Assembly (NCBI GenBank): GCA_964435565.1
Contig: CAYSZR010000069.1
Location: 1-7,657 of the forward strand
Direction: 5' to 3'
DNA length: 7,657 nt
Origin: QAMH01 sp964435565
Lineage (GTDB): Bacteria; Actinomycetota; Coriobacteriia; Coriobacteriales; QAMH01
Below the pieces are notes generated by a model that did not search any database, was not told where the DNA came from, and saw only the letters and a list, made by a program, of their open reading frames with translations. The position numbers and the translations under genes are program-made. Shown here piece after piece: positions 1 through 6,546 of this stretch (the stretch's first letter is position 1; every line of letters begins with the position of its first letter).

Positions 1-684
1 GGCCAGCGATTGGTCGTGGGTGGCAATGACGATCGTCTTGCCCGCTGCTTTGAGCTGACGCAGAAAATCAAGCAGCCAGTCTCTGGTCTTAATATCAAGG
101 CCGTTGAGCGGCTCGTCGAAACAGAAAACATCGGGATTCATGCTCAAGATGCAGGCGATCGAGACCTTTTTCTTCTCGCCGCCCGATAGATTATAGGGGG
201 CGCGCGTGCGGAGTTTCTCGATGTCGAGCAGGTCTATCGTATCGGAAACGCGCTGCAGCACCTCTTCTTCCGGCAGTTGCATCTGTCGTGGCCCGAACGC
301 GATTTCCTCTTCGACACTCGCGCAGAACAGCTGCGCATCGCTGTCTTGAAAGATATAGCCGATCCTTTGATGAAGCCTCTTGGCAAAGCCGTGATCTGAC
401 ATGCTCTTCGAATCGACCAGCTCGCCGTCGAATCGGTATCTTCCCTGCAAGGGAAACACAAGACCGTTGATAGCCTTGAGCAGCGTTGATTTTCCCGAAC
501 CGTTATAACCCATCAGCACAACGCAATCACCTTGGTCTATGATGAGATCTATATGCGATAGCGTCGGCTGGTCTTCATAGGCAAAACAGTAATCTTCAAA
601 GGCGATGATATGCGGCTTGTTTTCATCGTGAACGCGATGCGTTCGCTCGGGATGTTCCTCGCTGGATAAATTGACATGAGACAT
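1..684 (-). CDS. cbiO: ECF cobalt/nickel transporter ATPase CbiO, 3' end cut by window
   Basis: This is the ATP-binding subunit of an energy-coupling-factor metal transporter, acting at the inner face of the membrane. The window shows 228 codons with no stop before base 1. CbiO proteins are usually about 270-280 residues, so some 40-50 C-terminal residues lie outside. An N-terminal stretch of about 25 polar residues precedes the ATPase fold. Visible motifs are Walker A GYNGSGKST (59-67), the Q-loop glutamine in IFQD (near 113), the signature LSGGEKKKV (166-174), Walker B DVFCFDE (185-191), the D-loop NGLD and the switch histidine in ATHD (223). All key residues are intact. The ATG follows the cbiQ TAG after a single base, with an AGGGGGC ribosome-binding sequence inside the end of cbiQ, so translation is probably coupled. 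The context with cbiM and cbiQ separates it from generic EcfA ATPases. Whether the metal is Co or Ni cannot be read from this subunit. Confidence 0.93.
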   Translation of the reverse strand, partial: MSHVNLSSEEHPERTHRVHDENKPHIIAFEDYCFAYEDQPTLSHIDLIIDQGDCVVLMGYNGSGKSTLLKAINGLVFPLQGRYRFDGELVDSKSMSDHGFAKRLHQRIGYIFQDSDAQLFCASVEEEIAFGPRQMQLPEEEVLQRVSDTIDLLDIEKLRTRAPYNLSGGEKKKVSIACILSMNPDVFCFDEPLNGLDIKTRDWLLDFLRQLKAAGKTIVIATHDQSLA

Positions 685-685
685 G

Positions 686-1501
686 CTAGAGCGCCCCCTG
701 GAGATATACGAATAATAGAATGGCGATGCAAGATCCAACAAGGACAAGAAGGTCCATCGGGCGCCAAGAACGTTCACGCGGTCGGACATATTCCCCTTCG
801 AAACCACGACATTGCATCGCCATATATGTATCCTGAGCCGATTTTTGTGCCTTCATGAATACGACCCCGCCGATTCCACCCATGCTCGACGTCTTGTTCG
901 TGTTCTTCCCCACGCTCCTGAGCTTCAGCGCCGTAAGGACCTCGAGTGCAACAGCGCCAAGCGTCACGATATTCTTAAGCGCCAAATCGAATGTCAGTAT
1001 GAACATGTTGGGGATATGAAATGTGCGCAGACCGGCGGTCATTTCGCTAAAGGGAGTCGTCAGAGCAACGCACATCGCGATGCCGACCGAGACAAACACC
1101 TTGGTTCCTATAAGCAAAGCCGATTGCGGCTGACCCAAAAAAACCGCCGGCAGCATAATCGCAAACGAAACGACACCCGCTGTACAAGCAACGCCCAGCA
1201 TGCGCACAAGGGCGCTGGCACGCAAAAATGCGCAGCGCAGCAGCAGACACGCAAGAACGACAAGCGTGAACAGGTAATTGCCGCTTAACGACACGAGCAC
1301 GATGAGCAATAGACCTAAAAGCAGTTTTGCCGGTGCCGAAATCGAAGCGGACGCATGCTTGGCACCATCAAGGCGAAAGAACCTAAGAACACCCGCAATA
1401 GACAGCATGCTGCGTGCCACGAACGCATCATGGTCTGACGTCGGTGTATAACGTTCGGGCTCTTTCAGCCAGGATGGGACCTGAGCAGGCGCATCAGCCA
1501 T
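686..1501 (-). CDS. cbiQ: ECF cobalt/nickel transporter transmembrane subunit CbiQ (EcfT)
   Basis: This is a 271-residue EcfT-type subunit that links the metal-binding S component to the CbiO ATPase. Hydrophobic segments lie near residues 57-90, 101-123, 127-148, 166-190 and 250-268. The two short Arg motifs of the cytoplasmic coupling helices, which dock into the ATPase dimer, are visible as LKLRSVG (192-198) and AMQCRGFEGEY (227-237). The second, with RGF, is typical of CbiQ. I chose ATG 1501 (MADAPAQ) because GGAG sits six bases upstream and the overlap with cbiM is then only 8 bp. An in-frame GTG at 1522 would add seven residues but has no better ribosome-binding site. The stop lies one base before cbiO. 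Length and motifs are normal for the family. Confidence in the family is high; the exact start is slightly less certain. Confidence 0.93.
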   Translation of the reverse strand: MADAPAQVPSWLKEPERYTPTSDHDAFVARSMLSIAGVLRFFRLDGAKHASASISAPAKLLLGLLLIVLVSLSGNYLFTLVVLACLLLRCAFLRASALVRMLGVACTAGVVSFAIMLPAVFLGQPQSALLIGTKVFVSVGIAMCVALTTPFSEMTAGLRTFHIPNMFILTFDLALKNIVTLGAVALEVLTALKLRSVGKNTNKTSSMGGIGGVVFMKAQKSAQDTYMAMQCRGFEGEYVRPRERSWRPMDLLVLVGSCIAILLFVYLQGAL

Positions 1502-2501
1502 TACGAGCTCCGAAATCGACACTCGGCTTCATCACGGCCGCGACAAGCTTGAATATGATGACGAGAATCGCGATGCCAATAACCGCGCTTAATATGTATC
1601 CCGCCCAATCGGGAAGCGCGCCCATCGAATAATCGGGCATGAACGCCGTCCATTGCCAAGCACCATCCATGCCAACGGGCGTATATCCTGCCATATCCGC
1701 AAGGTCTTCGACACCCCATTCTCCCCAGGCGTCGCCTTGTGCAATAAGGCCAAGGGGTGTAAGGACGGCAAGGGATGCAAGAAGTCCTATCACCGGTATC
1801 AAGCCCTTCACCCCCGTGGGGTCCTGCGTCTGATTCCCAAGTTGAAACGATGGCGCCGTCTTTTTGATAAACGCCAGGATACCAACGGTGAAAATCACCT
1901 CGGCGCCACCCCATATCGTCAAGTGGCCAATAAGCATAGCAGGAATGGAAACCCATAAGGGGTATGGGCAATAGAGAGCCTGACCTGCGGCGTCGCTGAA
2001 AAGCATCGGCTGAATCCCAAATTCGAGCGCTGCAAAGAGTGCGGCGGCGTTGATTCCCAGATAGGCACCCACTCCTGCACCCACCAGTTCTCCCTTTGTG
2101 CCTTTCACCCGTTTCGATATAAACCCGTAGACGCCATAGCCGACCATGGGCAATACAAAAGCCATATTGAAGCAGTTGGCGCCTAAGGCAAGAATGCCTC
2201 CATCGCCAAAGAACACCGCTTGTATGAAAAGCGCAATGGAAACCGTGAGGCACGCCGCCCATGGTCCGAAAAGGACTGCGATAAGCGTACCGCAGACCGC
2301 ATGGCCCGTAGTCCCCCCGGGAAGCGGGATATTGAACATCATGGCAAGAAAGCAGAACGCTGCAGCAACGCCAAGCATGGGCATCTTTTCTGCAGGGACG
2401 GTCTTTTGGACCTTCTTGATGGCGATTGCCCATATCGGGATCATCGCGGCGCCAAACACACCGCATGTCGATGGGCTCAGATAGTTTTCTGGAATGTGCA
2501 T
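1494..2501 (-). CDS. cbiM: ECF cobalt/nickel S component CbiM with fused C-terminal CbiN-like region
   Basis: This is the substrate-specific membrane subunit (335 residues) of a cobalt or nickel ECF transporter. It begins MHIPE; in NikM/CbiM proteins the free N-terminus, His2 and a second histidine bind the metal ion. The second site is visible as His67 in PGGTTGHAV (61-69), the position known from NikM structures. About six hydrophobic helices fill residues 12-220. The remaining hundred residues contain two further membrane segments (about 235-253 and 307-327) around an outside loop with GDAWGEWGVEDL. This matches the longer CbiM type in which a CbiN-like region is fused on, which would explain why there is no separate cbiN. 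The start is supported by AGAGGAGA eight to ten bases upstream and by the functional need for Met-His at the N-terminus. The stop overlaps the start of cbiQ by 8 bp. Co versus Ni specificity is undecided. Confidence 0.92.
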   Translation of the reverse strand: MHIPENYLSPSTCGVFGAAMIPIWAIAIKKVQKTVPAEKMPMLGVAAAFCFLAMMFNIPLPGGTTGHAVCGTLIAVLFGPWAACLTVSIALFIQAVFFGDGGILALGANCFNMAFVLPMVGYGVYGFISKRVKGTKGELVGAGVGAYLGINAAALFAALEFGIQPMLFSDAAGQALYCPYPLWVSIPAMLIGHLTIWGGAEVIFTVGILAFIKKTAPSFQLGNQTQDPTGVKGLIPVIGLLASLAVLTPLGLIAQGDAWGEWGVEDLADMAGYTPVGMDGAWQWTAFMPDYSMGALPDWAGYILSAVIGIAILVIIFKLVAAVMKPSVDFGARNG

Positions 2502-2518
2502 CTTCTATACTCTCCTCT
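2502..2518 (-). promoter_or_regulatory. ribosome-binding site of cbiM
   Basis: On the minus strand AGAGGAGA lies 9 bases before the ATG at 2501. It is a strong Shine-Dalgarno match and fixes the CbiM start, which must place Met-His at the mature N-terminus for metal binding. Confidence 0.7.
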
Positions 2519-2532
2519 TTCGATTTCGAGGC

Positions 2533-2570
2533 ATAGAATAACACGATTTATAGATTCGTAATATTTCTAT
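2533..2570 (-). promoter_or_regulatory. imperfect palindrome in the cbiM leader, possible operator with extended -10
   Basis: Read on the plus strand, ATAGAATAACACGA (2533-2546) and TCGTAATATTTCTAT (2556-2570) form an imperfect inverted repeat around a 9-base centre, with one mismatch region and one bulge. On the minus strand the TGTTATTCT in one arm (2543-2535) resembles an extended -10 element (TGn plus 4 of 6 consensus bases), about 33 bases before the cbiM ATG; no convincing -35 is seen. A repressor bound here would cover the promoter. The outer arm touches the stop codon of the upstream EamA gene. No T run follows, so a terminator is unlikely. The gap is too short for a cobalamin riboswitch. 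The palindrome is directly visible; its regulatory role is inference. Confidence 0.4.
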
Positions 2571-3451
2571 TCCGATTTTATGGTTGAACGGTCAGGTTTT
2601 CTTATAGTCGGAAGCATTTCCGAGATGAGTATCGCTGCGAAGATGAGCACGAACCCAAAAAGCATCTTCCCGCTTAGCAGCTCTGCGCCAAATGCGACGC
2701 TGAAGGCGACCCCAAAGGGAGATTCGAGTGAGAGCAGCAGCGAAGCCGTTGATGGGGCGAGCTTCTGCTGCCCCACGTTTTGAAAGAGCAGCGCAAGCGT
2801 TGTGCAGGCAATGCCAAGGTATAGCAGGCTAATCCACGTATCGGTGCTAATGGAATCGAACTGCAGGGGCGCTTCGAACAAAAACCCCGAGATGCACGAG
2901 AAAACGGTCACGAAGACGAACTGCCACATGGTAAGCACATAGATATCGCGGCCCTGCGAAAAGCGAGCGACCACGCAGATATGCAAGGCATAGAATATCG
3001 CGCAAAACAGCGTCATGGCATCGCCAAAGCCTATGGTCAAACCAGAATCCAGGCTAACGAAGCCGATGCCGATCAGGCACACGAAAGCGGCGACGATATT
3101 GAACGGGCCCGGTTTGCGCTTGGCGATAGGCCAGGCAAGAAACGGCACGATTACGCAATAAGTGCCGGTCAAAAAGGCGTTCTTGCCAGGGGTCGTATCC
3201 GTGATGCCAATCGTCTGCAGATAGTATCCAAGAAACATGAGCAGCCCGAAAAGCGCGCCATAGCAAACGTATTCGCGCTTGAAATAGAGATTACGCTTCT
3301 TGATGAGGAATATCGCCAGTATCACTGAAGCCATGGCAAAGCGGATGAACAAGATCCACGCGGGGCTCAGCACGTCGGTCGTGTCCTTCACGATAACGAA
3401 CGAGCTGCCCCAGATTACCGTGGCGGCGATGATTAGAAGCCGGTACAGCAT
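2567..3451 (-). CDS. EamA/DMT-family 10-TM transporter
   Basis: This is a 294-residue membrane protein of the drug/metabolite transporter superfamily (EamA, RhaT-like), whose members mostly export amino acids or other small metabolites. Ten hydrophobic helices can be placed near residues 4-22, 29-50, 62-82, 91-110, 116-135, 140-163, 170-192, 205-227, 234-257 and 262-281, forming two EamA repeats. Typical markers are the N-terminal IWGSSFVIVK (13-22) and the second-repeat motif SLLLSLESPFGVAFSVAFGAE region (237-257). The short polar C-terminal tail is cytoplasmic. Its ATG shares one base with the TAA of the ABC ATPase gene (TAATG), and no clear ribosome-binding site precedes it, so translation probably depends on reinitiation. 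This position ties it to the amino-acid uptake operon, suggesting a related substrate or an export function, but the sequence does not reveal which. Family assignment is firm; substrate is unknown. Confidence 0.9.
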   Translation of the reverse strand: MLYRLLIIAATVIWGSSFVIVKDTTDVLSPAWILFIRFAMASVILAIFLIKKRNLYFKREYVCYGALFGLLMFLGYYLQTIGITDTTPGKNAFLTGTYCVIVPFLAWPIAKRKPGPFNIVAAFVCLIGIGFVSLDSGLTIGFGDAMTLFCAIFYALHICVVARFSQGRDIYVLTMWQFVFVTVFSCISGFLFEAPLQFDSISTDTWISLLYLGIACTTLALLFQNVGQQKLAPSTASLLLSLESPFGVAFSVAFGAELLSGKMLFGFVLIFAAILISEMLPTIRKPDRSTIKSE

Positions 3452-4191
3452 TATTTGATATGTCCGAGAAAATCCTTGGTACGCTCGTTCTTGGGGTGGT
3501 CGAATACCTCTGAAGGCGTTCCTTCTTCAACGACCACACCGCCCTCCATGAAGATGACGCGGTCTGCGACGTCTTTTGCAAACTGCATCTCGTGGGTGAC
3601 GACGACCATGGTCATGCCGCCTTCGGCAAGCGACCTCATGACATCAAGAACGCCACGCACCAGTTCGGGGTCAAGCGCGCTTGTCGCCTCGTCGAAGAGC
3701 ATGACGTGGGGCTCCATCGCCAAAGCGCGCGCAATGGCGACACGCTGCTGCTGCCCGCCCGAAAGCTGCGCGGGAAAATAATCGGCACGATCTCCCAAGC
3801 CGACACGTTCGAGTTCCAGATGGGCGATTTTCTCAGCTTCTTCCTTAGAGCGCTTGAGCACCTTTTGCTGCGCAAGCATGACGTTTTTCAAGGCTGTAAG
3901 ATGCGGGAACAGGTTGAATTGCTGGAATACCATCCCAACGTGCTCACGGAGCCTGTTGACATCGGTCTTAGGATCGGTGATCTCATTGCCCTCGATATAG
4001 ATATGCCCGCCCGTGGGTTTTTCGAGCAAGTTGATACAACGCAGCATCGTCGATTTGCCCGAGCCTGAAGGCCCGAGCACCACAACGACGTCGCCTTTCG
4101 CGACCTCGATATTCACGTCTTTCAGAACCTCGTTATCGCCGAAGCTCTTAGATAGATGCTGAATGGAGACCATGGACTCTTGTTCGTTCAT
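3451..4191 (-). CDS. polar amino acid ABC transporter ATP-binding protein
   Basis: This 246-residue cytoplasmic ATPase powers amino-acid uptake (PAAT family, similar to GlnQ/HisP). All motifs are intact: Walker A GPSGSGKST (40-48), Q-loop VFQQFNLFPH (88-97), signature LSGGQQQRVAIARAL (143-157), Walker B VMLFDEATSALDPE (163-176) and the switch histidine in VTHEM (198-202). The FQQFNLFPH stretch and the ATSALDPELV stretch are hallmarks of this amino-acid subfamily, and the length is normal. The ATG follows directly on the TAG of the permease gene with no spacer, preceded by GGAG eight bases upstream inside the permease end. A second in-frame Met at residue 7 (MVSIQHL) matches where many relatives begin, but has weaker support. 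Partners are the adjacent permease and the two upstream binding proteins. The exact amino acid cannot be read from the ATPase. Confidence 0.95.
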   Translation of the reverse strand: MNEQESMVSIQHLSKSFGDNEVLKDVNIEVAKGDVVVVLGPSGSGKSTMLRCINLLEKPTGGHIYIEGNEITDPKTDVNRLREHVGMVFQQFNLFPHLTALKNVMLAQQKVLKRSKEEAEKIAHLELERVGLGDRADYFPAQLSGGQQQRVAIARALAMEPHVMLFDEATSALDPELVRGVLDVMRSLAEGGMTMVVVTHEMQFAKDVADRVIFMEGGVVVEEGTPSEVFDHPKNERTKDFLGHIK

Positions 4192-5607
4192 CTATACATC
4201 TCCGTCCCGGTCATCGCCCTTGGGCGTTACTGCGCTTGCCTCAGATTCGTTTGATACGGACCCTTCGTCTGTGTCGACGATCTCCTCTTTCATCTGCGCA
4301 AAAGCGCCACGTCGAGTACTGCGCAGTTTTTTCTTGGGAGCTCCTCCACCCGTATCGGCAAGGGCCAGGCGCTTTTCGAGATTGCCCACTACGCGAATGA
4401 GCGGTAGCGTGACGATCAGATAGAAGCACGCAGCTACGATATAGGGCGTCATGTTGCCCGTCAGCGAAACGATGGAACGCGAGTAGAGCATGAGCTCCAT
4501 GACACCGACGGCGGCAAGCAGCGAAGTGTCCTTGTAAAGCAGGATGAACTCGCTGGTCATAGTCGGAATCACTCGACGCACGGTCTGAGGAAGAATAACC
4601 GAGAACATCGTCTGCGCTCCCGACATACCCAGCGAACGCGAAGCCTCGAACTGGCCTTTGGGGATGGACTGGATGCCCGCACGGAATATCTCGCACAGAT
4701 ATGCGCCGGAGTTGAATGCGAGCACAAGAATGGCAAGCAAGTACTGATTGATGTTGATTCCCAGCAGGGGAAACCCGAAAAAGGCGATGTAAATCTGCAA
4801 GAACAGCGGTGTGCCGCGAATGATGCCGGTATAAATCGCCGCGAGGATATGGAAGATCTTCGTTTTCGATATCTTCATGAATGCGGCAAGCAGACCCAGC
4901 GGAATAGCGAGCGGAAACCCAACGAGCACCAAGCCGAGCGAGATAAGCCAGCCCATCGCAACCGTGGGAATAGACGAAACGACAAGCTGCGGCTGGAAAA
5001 AGAGACGCAGGAACGTAACAGAATTCCAAGCCTGGACAAACGGTTGCTGGTCGAGCCAGTTGGAAATCACCTCTGCAGGAGACGCAAAGGTCACTTCAAT
5101 AGGAGGAGACGGCTTGAATTCTTTGACCGTGCCGTCTGCAAGCGTGTAAGTTCCGCCGAGCGTGACCGCGCCGCCCACATTGGGAAGCGAGACCTTGTAC
5201 ATCTCAACGCGCAGACGCAGGCCAGCTGTGATCGGGTCGGTAAAGGACACGTGCACGCTGCCGTTTTGCTTATCCATCGTGGCGGTATTGGCAGGCGACA
5301 GACGCGTCGTGCCGTCGAGCACGGTGATCTTCACGGACGAATCATCGGTAATAGCAGAGCCATCTGGCATCTTGACCGTCACGTCTTTGACAAGCTCGCC
5401 ATCGTCGACGACGGCTTCCCAGGTCACGCGTGTCGGCGTGCCGCCCAGGATATTGTCAGTGCCTGTTTCGTTACCCTTCGCCGTCGTCACGTCCGCCGTC
5501 ATGGCACCTGCGACAAGCGGGCAGATGAACGTGAGCACAAGCGAAAGCGCAAGCGCGGTAAAGAGAGCCTGCTTGATAGCAGCTTTCACAGATGTCGTTG
5601 TTTGCAT
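4192..5607 (-). CDS. amino acid ABC transporter permease with large N-terminal extracytoplasmic domain
   Basis: This is a 471-residue permease, about twice the usual 220-240 for the His/Glu/Gln family. An N-terminal signal-anchor or signal peptide (about 13-36) is followed by a beta-rich, hydrophilic region (about 37-175) predicted to lie outside. The standard permease core follows, with helices near 212-244, 250-280, 288-305, 360-378 and 386-408. Core landmarks are RGTPLFLQIYIAFFG (264-278), NSGAYLCEIFRAGIQSIPKG (299-318) and the EAA loop (EASRSLG...ILPQ, 321-341) that docks on the ATPase. A charged tail of about 58 residues (414-471) ends the protein. I chose ATG 5607 because it directly precedes the signal-like segment and has AGGGGA upstream, although the spacing is only three bases. 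An alternative ATG at 5652 lies in a hairpin loop, and the longest reading would need a TTG at 5673. The role of the extra domain is unknown. Confidence 0.9.
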   Translation of the reverse strand: MQTTTSVKAAIKQALFTALALSLVLTFICPLVAGAMTADVTTAKGNETGTDNILGGTPTRVTWEAVVDDGELVKDVTVKMPDGSAITDDSSVKITVLDGTTRLSPANTATMDKQNGSVHVSFTDPITAGLRLRVEMYKVSLPNVGGAVTLGGTYTLADGTVKEFKPSPPIEVTFASPAEVISNWLDQQPFVQAWNSVTFLRLFFQPQLVVSSIPTVAMGWLISLGLVLVGFPLAIPLGLLAAFMKISKTKIFHILAAIYTGIIRGTPLFLQIYIAFFGFPLLGININQYLLAILVLAFNSGAYLCEIFRAGIQSIPKGQFEASRSLGMSGAQTMFSVILPQTVRRVIPTMTSEFILLYKDTSLLAAVGVMELMLYSRSIVSLTGNMTPYIVAACFYLIVTLPLIRVVGNLEKRLALADTGGGAPKKKLRSTRRGAFAQMKEEIVDTDEGSVSNESEASAVTPKGDDRDGDV

Positions 5608-5616
5608 GAATCCCCT
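5608..5616 (-). promoter_or_regulatory. ribosome-binding site of the permease gene, unusually close
   Basis: AGGGGA on the minus strand (5616-5611) stands three bases before the chosen ATG at 5607. The same ATAGGGGA string precedes the binding-protein gene at 6537 with a normal spacing, which supports it as a real site, but the short distance here may lower initiation. Confidence 0.5.
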
Positions 5617-5631
5617 ATTAATATTCAAAAA

Positions 5632-5668
5632 ACAGCCAAGGCAAGGACGCATTATACGCCCTTGCCTT
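5632..5668 (-). terminator. hairpin with T run between binding-protein and permease genes
   Basis: On the minus strand AAGGCAAGG (5668-5660) pairs perfectly with CCTTGCCTT (5646-5638). A G-T wobble and two GC pairs extend this to a 12-bp stem around the loop TATAATG. GGCTG and then six T residues follow (about 5632-5627). This resembles a weak or partial intrinsic terminator or attenuator inside the operon. Read-through would still be needed for the permease, ATPase and EamA genes. Such a structure would make the binding proteins more abundant than the membrane complex, a common arrangement. It could instead be an mRNA-stabilising stem that protects the upstream message. The stem and T run are visible; the effect is inference. 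Confidence 0.6.
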
Positions 5669-5682
5669 ATCAATTGACGATA
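5651..5682 (-). promoter_or_regulatory. possible internal promoter for permease genes
   Basis: The loop of the hairpin contains a perfect TATAAT on the minus strand (5656-5651). About 18 bases upstream is TCGTCA, four of six matches to a -35 box. A separate promoter for the permease-ATPase-EamA genes is possible. The overlap with the stem means that the match may be chance. Confidence 0.25.
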
Positions 5683-5712
5683 GTCTCTACGACGAACGCC
5701 TCAAACGACGCA

Positions 5713-6537
5713 CTATTTGATCGTCGCGCTGAATGCCTCGGTCTTGAGCTTGTCGAGCGTGCCGTCTGCCTTCATATCCTTCAAAGCAGCGTTTATGGCA
5801 TCTGCAAGTGCGGCGTTGTCTTTGTTGACGATGATGCCGTACTGCTCGCCCGTCGGGATGATCTCGAGGACCTTGCAGTCGCTGTACTCGGTCTTGACGT
5901 GGTTTTCTGCAACTGGCTCATCATAGATTGCAGCCTGGATCTTGCCCGTGCGCAATGCCGCGAGCATATCCGGAGTCTCCTGGAACGGTGTGTACTCGGA
6001 ATTCTTCAGGTTTTCCTTGGCCCATTCCTCACCTGAAGATCCCGACTGCGCTCCAACCGGCTTGCCATTGAGCTGGTCTTTGCTCGTGGCCTCAGAGCTT
6101 GAAAGCACGACAATGGCCAAGTTGGAATCGTAATACGGGTCGCTGAACTTAACCTGTTCGGAGCGCTCCTCGTTGATGGTGATTGAGCTGATGGAGCAAT
6201 CGAATTTCGTACCGCCAGCAACCTGCGCCACGAGCGAATCAAACGACTGATTCTGCACGTCGACCTTGAGGTTAAGGCGCTTTGCGACTTCTTTGACAAT
6301 AGCGATGTCATAGCCTTTGATCTCGCCGTTTTGCTGATACTCCATCGGAGCATAATCAGGGCTCGTGGCAACGGTCAAGGTGCCGTCTTTGACCAGCGAA
6401 TAGCCATTGGAACCTGCAGATGAGCTTGACTTGCTCGAAGCAGATGATCCGCCGCAGGCGCTCAATGCGAACATGCCTGCAACCAACACAGACGCGCAAG
6501 CCAGAATCAGGATTTTTGAATATTTGCCCTTAAACAT
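5713..6537 (-). CDS. amino acid ABC transporter substrate-binding lipoprotein (copy nearer the permease)
   Basis: This 274-residue protein of the bacterial solute-binding family 3 captures an amino acid outside the membrane and delivers it to the adjacent permease. The signal peptide has a basic start (MFKGKYSK), a hydrophobic core and the lipobox LSAC with lipid-bearing Cys28. A Ser-rich tether (30-44) follows, and the periplasmic-binding fold covers about 48-266. Family landmarks are PDYAPMEY (60-67), GYDIAIVKEVAKRL (75-88), SSITINEERSEQVKFSDPYY (117-136) and AAIYDEPVA (202-210). Arg125 and Asp206 align with the residues that hold the carboxylate and amino group of the ligand in HisJ/LAO-type proteins, so an alpha-amino acid ligand is likely. 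It starts 9 bases after the stop of its paralogue, with AGGGGA overlapping that stop. It is followed by a 105-base gap with a hairpin before the permease. The exact amino acid is not determinable by eye. Confidence 0.95.
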   Translation of the reverse strand: MFKGKYSKILILACASVLVAGMFALSACGGSSASSKSSSSAGSNGYSLVKDGTLTVATSPDYAPMEYQQNGEIKGYDIAIVKEVAKRLNLKVDVQNQSFDSLVAQVAGGTKFDCSISSITINEERSEQVKFSDPYYDSNLAIVVLSSSEATSKDQLNGKPVGAQSGSSGEEWAKENLKNSEYTPFQETPDMLAALRTGKIQAAIYDEPVAENHVKTEYSDCKVLEIIPTGEQYGIIVNKDNAALADAINAALKDMKADGTLDKLKTEAFSATIK

Positions 6538-6546
6538 GTATCTCCC

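Noticed and set aside
1501..2544. 347-codon minus-strand open frame overlapping cbiM
   Set aside because: It is the shifted frame of cbiM. The protein is rich in Arg, Trp and Cys with no recognisable family, while the cbiM frame has all expected motifs.
2502..2566. cobalamin riboswitch before cbiM
   Set aside because: Only 65 bases separate the EamA stop from the cbiM start. A cobalamin riboswitch needs roughly 200 bases, and no B12-box-like sequence was seen.
5608..5673. longer permease N-terminus from TTG 5673 or ATG 5652
   Set aside because: The added 15-22 residues are encoded by the hairpin and T run and would precede the natural signal-like segment. ATG 5607 gives a normal membrane-targeting N-terminus. 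ATG 5652 has a partial AAGGG upstream, so it is kept as a minor alternative.
4849..6036. 395-codon plus-strand open frame
   Set aside because: It runs antisense across the permease start, the hairpin gap and a binding-protein gene. The product is Arg/His/Cys-rich with no membrane or domain signature, as expected of a mirror frame of a real gene.
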